This document shows positions 54,360-64,000 of a stretch of DNA of 64,000 nt, one piece after another. The translations under genes and the position numbers were made by a program. The stretch covers positions 17,310,120 through 17,374,119 of the forward strand of contig CP053149.1 of the NCBI GenBank assembly GCA_014607495.2, written 5' to 3'. Positions within the stretch are counted from its first letter, which is position 1, and each line of letters opens with the position of its first letter. The notes beneath the pieces were generated by a model. The model was not told the origin of the DNA. It saw only the letters and a program-made list of their open reading frames with translations, and did no database searches. The stretch is from Carposina sasakii. Taxonomy: Eukaryota; Arthropoda; Insecta; Lepidoptera; Carposinidae.

Positions 54360-56418
54360 AAGAAAATAATGTTATGAATTTTCCTTTGATTTTCATCTAC
54401 ATTTTGAATTCCTGTGTTAATTTACCTCTTAATGTTAATTTATTACAGACTGGCTGTTGAGTCCATTGTCTTGCGTACGGAAAATGTTTTGTGAATTTAT
54501 GCATAATAATATTCCAAAATAACTTAATAATACCTTAAGTGTTAAAAAAAAACTATTTTGATAGCAGCAATCCAACCGAAAAATTTTTACTCTTGCTTGT
54601 TTATTTTAAATACCTTTTTTTTTATTTCAACCGTATGCTTTAAAGTTATTTTGAATTTTGATTACTACCAAGTTGTTTCTATTGAGATAGGTAAAATTGA
54701 AAATACAATCATATACAAGTTCTTCTTTTGATACAATTTCAAACTAAGTTTTAGATTTCAAAACTGAAAGAGAAGAAGAACTATAATTTATAAAGTACCT
54801 TCTGAATAACAAAGTACAAATAAAATTATTAATAAAAGTACAAATAATCAAATAAGATTAAATAAACACTGAATAACTTTGAAATTTTGAAGAAAATTTT
54901 AAACGTGACGAAATTTTACCTACTTTATATATTTTTTATTCATACCTATTTATATCAAAATATTGCATGTCATAAAAATATTTTACAGTAACCCTAACTA
55001 GAAGTAAGAAGTCCGAAATCGTTACGGGCTGAGGGAAGTAAATAGCAAAGCACAGCATTTGGACTTGATTTATGCTTCTTTATCAATAGGAACAAATCAT
55101 GCAGAATTTATGTGAGTTCCAGGCGATTGCAGGCAGGGGTGCGCGGTCCGGCGGGAGAGGTGGTATTCGTTAGGTCCTCACGTCGCTCCGGGGTGACCAA
55201 TTTGGGTAATTAGATTTATTGTCTGTGTTTATTAATTACCTTTACGTTCATTAGGAGGGTATATAGTATGTTCTCAATGAAATTAAGCGGGATTAATTAA
55301 GGAGTCTGGATTATGTGCGTGTTGTTTTACGTGACAATTTTTTTTTACATTTTAGAGCTCAGGCTTACTATTTCTTTCGCCATTTTATTTTTCAGATAAT
55401 TGTGAATAATAAAAGATCTAGAGGCGTGAGAACCGGGGCCCAGTTTGAGTAAAATTACTCAGATAAATTATGGTTCAGTAACTACGAGAGAAGAAAAAAT
55501 ACGAAAGAATAAAAATATACTTACGTTTGGTTGTAAATGTTAGTTCCGTAATCGCGCACGGGAACTATTCTATAAAACAAATCCTACCTGATCGTCTACG
55601 GATGAGGACGATGAGGTACCTACCCGAGAATGACGGACCGCGTCCCCGCACACCCCTGACCGGCCAGTAATTAATCAGATTGTGTCGGCGTGCCGGCCGC
55701 GATCAGGGAGTGACTTGTTTCAGAGTTTGTATTGATGGGCTGTATTCAGGTTTATTGGGTACCATGTTTGTTGGGTAATGAAGCTTTGCATACAAATTAA
55801 CTTTCTGTCTGTGTTAAATTAGTGAATTGGGCATAGTTAGATTTAATAGACATAAATATTTACAGTTGCCGAATTGCCCTGCACCTGACCTTAGCTACCC
55901 GGTACATATATCACTGCACCGGGTCCGAATGACTCGAAATAGAATCTTTACGTGGTTGGTGACACAACGTTACATAACAAATGAATACATTGTTATTTTT
56001 GGCATAAAGTCAAAGCTATCAGTACTTGCGCTATGTTAAACTGTTTAAAACTTGAAACCATGCATGTCTATTTCGAAATAAATTCCTCAACAATAACGTT
56101 AAAGTTGTAGCATAAGCTTCCTAACTCGATGGATGTTAGCAATTGGCCCGCAATCAACTGCAAATGGCCTACAAATGTAACCGTCCAAGTTCGAGGAGAC
56201 CGCCAGATGGCGCTGATTGACAACTCGTTACAAGGGACGGCCATAGATTATACAGTGTGCCGACAGGGGGTGTACGACCACTTACTTATCTCTACCAGTG
56301 GTGGAATTATGAACTAATTGTATCTGTGCACGTTGGTTGATACTGACGTAGATAGTAGCGACGTTGTTTGCTGTGTTGAATTTGTTGTGAGACTGTAATA
56401 TGACGTATGAGAGCATTA
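54360..56418. other. Unique stretch with GC-rich, homeodomain-like patches
   Basis: No gene is supported. At 55120-55740 GC-rich sequence is interspersed with four TAATTA-type sites (near 55206, 55235, 55293 and 55667), a texture seen in insect regulatory DNA. A 70-codon frame at 55827 and a 62-codon frame at 56129 are not convincing. Confidence 0.35.
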
Positions 56419-57048
56419 CTCACGACTAGAGATGGGCAACTTCTGAGAAGATTGAGAAATTACCGGTAAGTTTCCGTATCTTCTCATTTTGGTGAGAAGA
56501 TAAAATATTATTAAAAAATATTACTTTATTCATCAAAGATGCGTTTAAAATTGAAGTAGAATGCATTTTAGGCTACACACAAACATTGCCTACCTGGCGC
56601 ACGTGCGATCAATAAAGTTTTTATCTTTAGAAGTTTACCGCATGAGATCTTTTGTACGTGGGTTTCTATTGTTCTTCGTAGAATTTTGTTACAGTCTCGT
56701 ATTCAAGTTTTCTGGGAAACTATTCGACCGTCATTAGTACGAAGCAGCTGTTTTATGACACTATGTGCTCAAACATGTCTTTTACTTCAGTCTGTTATTA
56801 GTCTTCTGATAGTCTACTGCTGTGCCGTATGTCTTGAAGGATACTGTTTCGATCACGCTTGTTTATTGGACTCTGATTCTCATTTATACGACGACTTGGC
56901 TTGTTAAATTGTTACTGTGACTGTTATCTGTGATTTGGACTATCAAAACCGGACACTGGTGAATACTTCTTGATTCGTAAGTACTTTTTATTTTATTATT
57001 TTAACATTTTGCAGACATTTAGAATATAACATAGAATCCTGTTGGTAC

Positions 57049-57368
57049 TGTTACGACCGGGGAGTTTACCCATTAGCTCATTAGATGGGTCGCTCGGGTA
57101 TATTCCCGAATGTTCGGGACCGAACGTCGAGCCGTATAAATACGGCGGATCTCGGCCGACGGAGTTAGTCTTAGTTCAATCTTTGAATAAGATTGGAAGC
57201 TAAATAAGCTAAGGAAAACGATACCAGCGATAGTGTATAGTGAAGAAGTTTACAGTTATAGTGATAAGTGCTGGAATTTTGTAACCTGCTCCACCTAATA
57301 TAGAGTTCTAACACCTACGCTTACCTTTTAATCGGCAGCTCCGAATCACCCGTACCCAGTACGTAACA
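57049..57368 (+). repeat. Solo LTR inside the foldback element
   Basis: The 320-bp LTR starts TGTTACGACCGGGG and ends CAGTACGTAACA, with 4-bp duplication GTAC on both sides (57045-57048 and 57369-57372). It has a TATA box (TATAAATA, 57135-57142) within GCCGTATAAATACGGC, itself a short palindrome. The TGTTAC...GTAACA ends fit BEL/Pao or other LTR families; the class is not settled. No internal region remains. Confidence 0.85.
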
Positions 57369-57459
57369 GTACCTTTGATTCTTCTTTATTTTGCAATCAA
57401 TAAATGTTTTATTTTCATTATTTTTGTAAATAATCTGTACAAGACACTTCCAATAGTTC

Positions 57460-57667
57460 ACTGTAAACTTCTTCACTATACACTATCGCTGGTATCGTTT
57501 TCCTTAGCTTATTTAGCTTCCAATCTTATTCAAAGATTGAACTAAGACTGACTCCGTCGGCCGAGATCCGCCGTATTTATACGGCTCGACGTTCGGTCCC
57601 GAACATTCGGGAATATACCCGAGCGACCCATCTAATGAGCTAATGGGTAAACTCCCCGGTCGTAACA
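57460..57667 (-). repeat. Mirrored partial LTR in the right arm
   Basis: The inverted first 208 bp of the solo LTR, ending where the palindrome ends. It shows the inverted duplication happened after LTR insertion, with its break inside the LTR. Confidence 0.88.
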
Positions 57668-58297
57668 GTACCAACAGGATTCTATGTTATATTCTAAATG
57701 TCTGCAAAATGTTAAAATAATAAAATAAAAAGTACTTACGAATCAAGAAGTATTCACCAGTGTCCGGTTTTGATAGTCCAAATCACAGATAACAGTCACA
57801 GTAACAATTTAACAAGCCAAGTCGTCGTATAAATGAGAATCAGAGTCCAATAAACAAGCGTGATCGAAACAGTATCCTTCAAGACATACGGCACAGCAGT
57901 AGACTATCAGAAGACTAATAACAGACTGAAGTAAAAGACATGTTTGAGCACATAGTGTCATAAAACAGCTGCTTCGTACTAATGACGGTCGAATAGTTTC
58001 CCAGAAAACTTGAATACGAGACTGTAACAAAATTCTACGAAGAACAATAGAAACCCACGTACAAAAGATCTCATGCGGTAAACTTCTAAAGATAAAAACT
58101 TTATTGATCGCACGTGCGCCAGGTAGGCAATGTTTGTGTGTAGCCTAAAATGCATTCTACTTCAATTTTAAACGCATCTTTGATGAATAAAGTAATATTT
58201 TTTAATAATATTTTATCTTCTCACCAAAATGAGAAGATACGGAAACTTACCGGTAATTTCTCAATCTTCTCAGAAGTTGCCCATCTCTACTCACGAC

Positions 58298-59993
58298 TCA
58301 TTTGAGAGTTTCATGAGATAAGAAATGTTTATGTCGAGGTGTAGCGAGGAATGTAGGGCAACGGAGCAATTATGTATTTGTCATGGAATTGTAACGACAT
58401 TCTTGGGAGACTATTAGACATTATATCACGTGTAGGTAGGACATAGCTTTCCATACTTAGAATACCCCACTGAAATAATATAGATACCTAATGTTTGTTT
58501 GCAAGCACACTATTGGAAGTAAATAAATTACGGTTAATCATATACTTATTTGGTTTTTTATAAGAAATTGTGGGCTTTAATTCTGTTTATTATAAAATTA
58601 AAAAATATTTAATGATTATTAATGTATTGGCTTTAGCTTTACTAATTAATTACACTTGAGAGAATGACAGACATTATTTATATGTACGAGTATATTAAAA
58701 AGGCTGGCCAATAGAGTAGCCGGGACTACGATTACGAAGTTTAGCTTAGGCTTTTTTCATTTTGAAAATATTATAAGACTGCTATCTAAGTACCTACTTC
58801 TAACCATAAGCAGCAACATCGGGAAAAAATAAAATAGCACATACTTACATGGGGAGGGGTCCCTCAATATTAAAATAGTTCGCCATGTCTGCGATGGCGG
58901 GAAGCGGAAATGATAGTAATATGTCTGTCATGTTTACCAATACCGCGCGTTCTGACAGCGCGCTACGTGTCGACGCGTTTTGGGAATCACCGCGGGGCCG
59001 TAGGGCTGTCACTTTACAGAATAACTATGTAGATATATATTCACTATTATGACAATTACACAATAGAAGTAAAAACGTTTAAAACCTTTAAAAACGTAAT
59101 AAGTGAGCAACTTACAAATTTATGCCCCCATCTTTATCAAAATCATATCACCTTATCAACCCTATTTGTATTGTAGTCTACTGCGGTAGTCCGCATTAGC
59201 CGTTCATAAACGATATAGCCTATGTGTTATTCTGATGTATAAGCTATAAAACTGCCAAGTTTCATCAAAATCCATCAGGTAATTTTTGCTTAAAAGAAAA
59301 ACATTACCTCACAAACTTTAATTTATGGGTAAGGAAGGATATAAAGCGCTTAAATTGCTCATTAGCCACGTAAGATACCAATATTAAGCTAGAACCGTCA
59401 TCTCACAGCTAAATCTAATTGTGACCTTCCTTTTGACTTCACTTGTAACACATTGATAAAATCTGTGTACAATGTCAATGTAATCGTAATAAATCGCTGG
59501 CGGAAGTAGAAACAAACGCTATCATGAGCAATTTATGTAAAACCGATTCCAAACAGTGGTTGTATCCGCTCAGTGTCTGTGTCGGCGAATACATTAGCCA
59601 ACTTAGACGGAATAATAACGGATATTGATCTGTGAGGCCCTACGAGTATTAGGTTCTGTGAAGCCAAGTGGTGGTCCGCAAGGCCGTAAGTAGTGGTTCC
59701 ACAGTTCTCAGTGACGCAATATACGCGATAACAAGCCTCAAGTTATTCCGCTATTTAAAATTTATTAAAGATACAATTTTATTAGATTTCTTTCTATCCC
59801 TCTATCTTAAGTATTGCTTGGGAATGAGATATTGTCATAAATACATGGTTTTTTTTTCGATTCTTATTTAAAACTTTTCACTATTAATTTATACAAATTG
59901 TAACAAGTTTCTCTTATAATCTCATTTTGCCTTTTAAACAAAATGTTAATTAATCTTTAACAACCGTTACAGAATGAGCGAATTTCATAGGTT
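58298..59993. other. Unique stretch without supportable genes
   Basis: AT-rich. A GC-rich patch at 58880-59020 (ACAGCGCGCTACGTGTCGAC) is unexplained. At 59168-59320 a worn Helitron-like piece (AAACTGCCAAGTTTCATCAA) can be made out. Confidence 0.4.
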
Positions 59994-60005
59994 ATTTAAT
60001 TCAAG

Positions 60006-61371
60006 CCGGAATTATGCCGTAAGCATGGAACAGAAGTGTGGTGGTGCTGTTCTTTAAAAAAGGCGATAAAGCCTTGCTGAAGAACTATAGACCCATCTCG
60101 CTTCTGAGCCATGTCTACAAGTTGTTTTCAAGGGTAATCACGAATCGTCTTGCTCGCAGGTTTGATGACTTCCAGCCTCCCGAACAAGCCGGTTTCCGAA
60201 AAGGGTTTAGTACCATAGACCATATCCACACGCTACGGCAGATTATACAAAAAACGGAAGAGTATAATCAGCCACTATGCCTAGCGTTCGTGGATTATGA
60301 GAAGGCCTTTGATTCGATCGAGACATGGGCAGTGTTGCGGTCTCTCCAGCGGTGCCATATTGACCATCGATATATCGAAGTGCTGAAGTGTTTATACAGC
60401 AACGCCACCATGTCGGTACAAGTACAGGAGCGGAGCACTGAGCCGATTTCTTTGCAGAGGGGAGTGAGACAAGGAGATGTTATTTCTCCGAAGCTCTTCA
60501 CCAATGCAATGGAAGACGCCTTTAAGCTTCTCGAATGGAAAGGACTCGGCATCAATATCAATGGCGAATACATCACTCACCTTCGGTTCGCAGACGACAT
60601 CGTGGTTATGGCAGAATCGCTGAAGGATCTAAGCACAATGCTCGATGGCCTCAATCGAGTCTCCCAACAGGTGGGCCTGAAGATGAACATGGACAAGACG
60701 AAGATCATGTCGAACGTCCATGTGCCGCCCACTCCTGTACTGGTTGGGAGCTCGATGCTTGAAGTTGTTGACGAGTATGTTTACCTGGGACAGACGGTCA
60801 AACTAGGTAAGTCCAACTTTGAGAAGGAGGTAACTCGGCGAATCCAACTCGGCTGGGCAGCGTTCGGGAAACTACGAAGCTTATTTGTGTCCAAGATACC
60901 CCAGTCCTTAAAGACGAAGGTATTCAACCAGTGCGTGCTGCCGGTGATGACCTACGGTGCCGAGACGTGGTCTCTAACTATGTGCCTCATAAAAAATCTC
61001 AGGATCGCACAGCGAGCGATGGAGAGAGCTATGCTTGGGATCTCTCTGCGTGATCGAATCAGAAATGAGGAGATCCGCAGACGTACAAAGATCACCGACA
61101 TAGCTCAACGGTCCAGCAAGCTGAAGTGGCAATGGGCAGGGCACATAGCTCGAAGAACTGATGGCCGATGGAGTCGGAAAGTTCTAGAGTGGATACCACG
61201 TATCGGCGGGCGCAGCGTGGGAAGGCCGCCCGCGAGGTGGACGGATGACTTGGCCAGGGTTGCGGGCGTCGGTTGGATGCAGGCTGCTTCCGACCGGTCG
61301 GAGTGGAGGTTGTTGGGGGAGGCCTATGTCCAGCAGTGGACTTCTCAGGGCTGTAAATGATGATGATGATG
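60006..61371 (+). mobile_element. 5'-truncated RTE-type LINE with long open RT frame
   Basis: A 12-bp duplication ATTTAATTCAAG flanks it (59994-60005 and 61372-61383). It begins inside the RT domain and ends in a (GAT)n tail. The endonuclease domain is lost, as is usual after incomplete reverse transcription. The same family is at 38719-39018. Confidence 0.94.
60023..61360 (+). pseudogene. RTE-clade reverse transcriptase (C-terminal part)
   Basis: The open frame from 60023 (after TAA at 60020-60022, which looks like a mutated Glu codon) to TGA at 61358-61360 spans 445 codons. Landmarks are FFKKGDK, NYRPISLL, FVDYEKAFDS, GVRQGDVISPKLF and the catalytic FADD near 60587-60598. The RTE-type C-terminus follows with RWTDDL and finally GEAYVQQWTSQGCK. 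The frame is intact but lacks the endonuclease and the first RT blocks, and the first ATG is internal, so it is a remnant. The high integrity implies recent insertion. Confidence 0.92.
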
Positions 61372-61427
61372 ATTTAATTCAAGATGAATCATCATAAAAT
61401 TTGTTATAAAATTATTAATAAAGAAAA

Positions 61428-61520
61428 TGGAAAAAATTCTTCACCCGAGTGGGAATCGAACCCACAACCACTGCAAACCGTGCCAGCCGCTATAACCACT
61501 AAGCCACCGGGTCAATTACT
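61428..61520 (-). repeat. tRNA-derived SINE head (tRNA-like)
   Basis: Minus strand: A box TGGCTTAGTGG, B box GGTTCGATTCC inside a good T-arm (GTGGG/CCCAC). The acceptor stem pairs only in part (ACCCG with CGGGT) and the middle is too irregular for a working tRNA. A fragment of the same unit is at 30338-30365. Confidence 0.7.
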
Positions 61521-62150
61521 CGGATGACGAATTTTATCATCTCTTTTCTAAATTACATATTGGTAACGTTATTCTTCATCCCGATAGCTATCCAAATCTC
61601 GGCAAATAAAATTTGTTATTTATCTACACGTTTTTACGGGTACAATAAAGAGGATATGGAATACATTTTAGTTCTAAAAAAATGTCAATAGCAAAGCACC
61701 ATATTAGAGCTGAAAAATTACTTATGTAACAAAAGTCTAAACACGCCACATTTAGCGATTATGAAACTAACAAAACAAAACCCTCTAATGACTGTATATT
61801 TACCGAGTCAGCCCTGACGTGACAACCCTGCGTGTAACCTGGGGCCCCGAGGGAAATCCCGGGGCCCTGACGCGGCGGGATCGGGCCCCGATCTCGATCG
61901 CCTCATACATGTTTATGTTTTATTATTGCTGTTTTTGCCAGTGACAACCCTAGCATGTAGTTAAAATAAAGATAACGTGTACAAATGTTTTGCTTTTGTG
62001 CTATGGGTTTGAATTTTTCTGGTGGATTGAACAGGATGTTACGCAGTTGTTCTTTGTGGTTAGGTTAGAACTATTCCATACATACATACCTATAGACACG
62101 ACTTATTTGCCGTTTTGCCTAAATGGGGTAGGCAGGACTGCGAGATTATT
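61521..62150. other. Gene-free stretch
   Basis: A GC-rich patch at 61815-61905 (GGGGCCCCGAGGGAAATCCC) and a short CATACATAC piece at 62077 are all I can point to. Confidence 0.4.
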
Positions 62151-62154
62151 AATT

Positions 62155-62560
62155 ATCTTTGTACACGTGCAGTCTCTGGGTACATTACACCCAAGTAGCA
62201 TACAGAGCGCTGCGCACTCAGTATAATAATGCTTTCAGGGTGCTGATGGGGATGCGCCGCCCCTGTAGTGCTTCGGGGATGCTTGCGGAATCCGAAGTTA
62301 ATAGCTTATCAGCTATTAGGAAACGTACAGCATCACTGATGCGCCGGGTTTGGCGCAGCACCAACAGTCTGGTGAGGACGTTGGCGGCTAGACTGAACGT
62401 GGACAGTGCTGTTATGCAGCACTGGACTCGCGTCCATCTAGTCAAAGACACCAAACCCTCACACAAGTTTTGTATAGATATAGGTACACTAACATGGTTT
62501 TAAGACCTTTGTTACTAACTAAATATGGGCGTAAAGCCTGAAATAAATGAGTTTTATTTC
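62155..62560 (+). mobile_element. Jockey/CR1-group LINE 3' end
   Basis: An open frame of about 110 codons (YNNAFRVLMGMRRPCSASGM and later MRRVWRSTNSLV) parallels the C-terminus of the minus-strand LINE at 22946-23461. The tail ends AAAGCCTGAAATAAATG and then T/A-rich DNA. The polymerase domain is absent. Confidence 0.85.
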
Positions 62561-62579
62561 ATTTTATTTATTTATTTTA

Positions 62580-62770
62580 TTATATTAAGGAGATCCCACA
62601 GCCACGTTGAGCATAGCGAGGGTAGATATAAATAAATAGAGATAAATTGCAAGTTTATTCACCTGAGAAAATGTCCGTATTCTTTAGTCGACTCTTACGA
62701 CATGCTTGGTAAGAGATGCATCTGATGTATTCTATTAAAGCCCCTATCAGCACAGACTATTTCATCATCA
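62580..62770 (-). repeat. Dispersed repeat family X, inverted fragment
   Basis: GGAGATCCCACAGCCACGTT at the left and CCCCTATCAGCAC at the right are complements of the family's right and left parts. Confidence 0.55.
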
Positions 62771-63492
62771 AAAACTGTGCCCACTTTTACATTGCTAGGT
62801 GAATGAAAACCTATCGTGGTTAACTTTAACGATAATATTAAGTAGTTGACAGTCTTGAGTCTAGATATGTGTTTGGGAAAGGAAGTTGGAATAACGGCTT
62901 CACTTATGTACTATTGTTTATGTAAATCGTATTTTATGTTCATTATGAGTGTAGTTTCTTTATGTAGATAGTCTCCGCACTTTCCTCTAGGCATGTAAAA
63001 ATATGACTAAGTACTTACCTTTGTTATTTAAATATTGATATCCATTCCTAATAATATACTTATCAAGTAAGTTAGACAAACACAAAAAACCCAGCAAAAC
63101 AACTGCGAGTACGTAAATAGCACTTTGAACAACCCTAAAAAGGCCACCAAAGGTGTTTAGCATTCTAACTCGCAGCTCAATGGTGGCATCAGCATAAAAA
63201 GTAAATAGACGTCCCGATTGAACATAATTAATCAGGGCTCAATTTAGCAGAACAGCGCTGAGAGGAACTCGAGTCGCTGTCACGTCGCATGTAATTGTCG
63301 GGATGCTGCCGACTTGGAATTAAAGATAGCAGGCGTGACGAAAACTTAAACAAATGTTAGGGCGTAGGCTGATTACGTAACTTATAGAAGGAGAGCGTTA
63401 GCAATGCGACAGAGAAAATTGAGAATCGTTCCGCGTACTTACAGTCTTTCGCTGTCGTCCCATTGCTTCGCATCTGATACTGCAAATTAGGT
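62771..63492. other. Unique stretch without supportable genes
   Basis: AT-rich DNA with nothing I can support. Confidence 0.4.
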
Positions 63493-63688
63493 AATGGACA
63501 CTTAGATTCTATTAGTGTAATGTATAGTGTAATGTATAGTAATGTACTGCATTACTTATATATTGTAACGTATAATAATGCAATTTAAGTATCAAGGACT
63601 GGGATTGTGACGCAGTGAAAAGTCTAATGGTGCATCGAAACTGTTAGTATGACATTAGCACTCTATGTCATCTTATTCCTCTATGGCT
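63493..63688. mobile_element. Hairpin MITE (CATAGAGGAATAAGATG family), partial copy
   Basis: It begins inside the element (GACACTTAGATTCTATTAGT) and keeps the whole right arm to CATCTTATTCCTCTATG. The left arm is missing. Centre repeats of TAATGTATAG are expanded relative to 27392. Confidence 0.78.
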
Positions 63689-64000
63689 ATGTAGGATGAT
63701 GACAAACTTCTTAGAGTAACGGTTAGTAAAATAATTTTACTGCCATACAAAATTTAATGGAATATTTTCTCTAGTGGTCGAATTAAACTCACAAAGTAAG
63801 CTGTAATTAATTTTTCGTTTCACAAACTGACTACTGCGAGTTATTAAGTAAACATTATTTAAGTTCACAGCTTTCCCTCTCGCTTATAATCAAATATTTG
63901 AATTTGAAAATTGTTCTATAATACCTTTGTGTTTTCTTTGTGAAAATTACTATTTGTTATTATAATGCATTATTTATTACATGCTATTGTAACGGTTGCG
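63689..64000. other. Gene-free stretch
   Basis: AT-rich DNA to the window edge with nothing I can support. Confidence 0.4.

Larger units (their letters stand above)
56427..58289. mobile_element. Giant foldback hAT-like element
   Basis: The 1863-bp element has termini TAGAGATGGGCAAC and its complement, fitting the hAT start pattern, and the 8-bp duplication CTCACGAC (56419-56426 and 58290-58297). Left arm 56427-57256 and right arm 57460-58289 are both 830 bp and pair without net gaps. I found one mismatch by eye (57166 against 57550). A 203-bp spacer separates them. No transposase is recognisable. Each arm holds a 73-codon frame with a non-ATG start that I do not call a gene. Confidence 0.93.

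Noticed and set aside
56686..56907. 73-codon frame present identically in both palindrome arms
   Set aside because: Identity follows from the palindrome itself. It starts at TTG, not ATG, and has no transposase motif.
56427..58289. Sequencing artefact (missed adapter) as cause of the palindrome
   Set aside because: An artefact would mirror the flanks as well. Here the flanks are unique and carry an 8-bp direct duplication. Still worth confirming with spanning reads.
61428..61520. Functional tRNA gene on the minus strand
   Set aside because: A and B boxes and the T arm are good, but the acceptor stem and anticodon arm do not form a proper cloverleaf, and the unit occurs as a repeat.

Overview
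The window reads as nuclear DNA of a lepidopteran insect. It is intron-bearing, AT-rich and crowded with repeats typical of moths and butterflies: Helitrons starting TCTATACTAATATTATAAA and ending in a GCGGACGAAGTCGC hairpin plus CTAG, tRNA-derived SINEs, RTE-like LINEs with (GAT)n tails, and many foldback MITEs. The order is inferred from repeat style and not proven by a marker gene. Only one host gene is clear: Nop58, the box C/D snoRNP core protein, in five exons at 7235-9916 on the plus strand (535 aa).

Left part (1-13,500). A complete, apparently intact Ty3/Gypsy LTR retrotransposon lies at 1869-6483 with identical 107-bp LTRs, a 5-bp target duplication ACCTA, a primer-binding site, a polypurine tract and one 1375-codon gag-pol frame. 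It sits inside an older Helitron about 750 bp upstream of the Nop58 start codon. A 5'-truncated SINE with a 12-bp duplication sits in the Nop58 3' untranslated region, and another copy is in its last intron. A LINE 3' end (11,590-12,198), a Helitron and two copies of one dispersed repeat follow.

Middle (13,500-48,000). This is a repeat graveyard with few or no genes. It holds two tRNA-derived SINE families, a Helitron that keeps 99 codons of its helicase C-terminus (19,483-20,298), a broken Jockey/CR1-group reverse transcriptase on the minus strand (22,890-24,390), two inverted copies of an element flanked on both sides by TTA/TAA microsatellites, and two 794-bp blocks about 99% identical in direct orientation 21 kb apart. 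It also holds a hairpin MITE that split another repeat, a Helitron nested in a Helitron, five copies of a TA-flanked foldback MITE, and an 833-bp transposon with arrays of TTTCATGAAA motifs.

Right part (48,000-64,000). The most striking object is at 56,427-58,289: a hAT-like element with 8-bp target duplication that is almost entirely one palindrome. Its two 830-bp arms showed one mismatch by eye, and its centre holds a solo LTR whose first 208 bp are mirrored in the opposite arm. A 5'-truncated RTE-type LINE with a long open reverse transcriptase frame is at 60,006-61,371 (12-bp duplication), and a 300-bp copy of the same family is at 38,719-39,018.

The elements are related to one another. 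Two non-autonomous families carry 3' tails that match LINEs in the same window, which suggests they use those LINEs' reverse transcriptases. I saw no CRISPR, operon or bacterial feature. Long unique stretches (about 31.6-34.8, 39.3-41.0, 49.1-51.3, 54.4-56.4, 58.3-59.9 and 62.8-63.5 kb) have no supportable gene; a few GC-rich patches in them could be conserved regulatory DNA.
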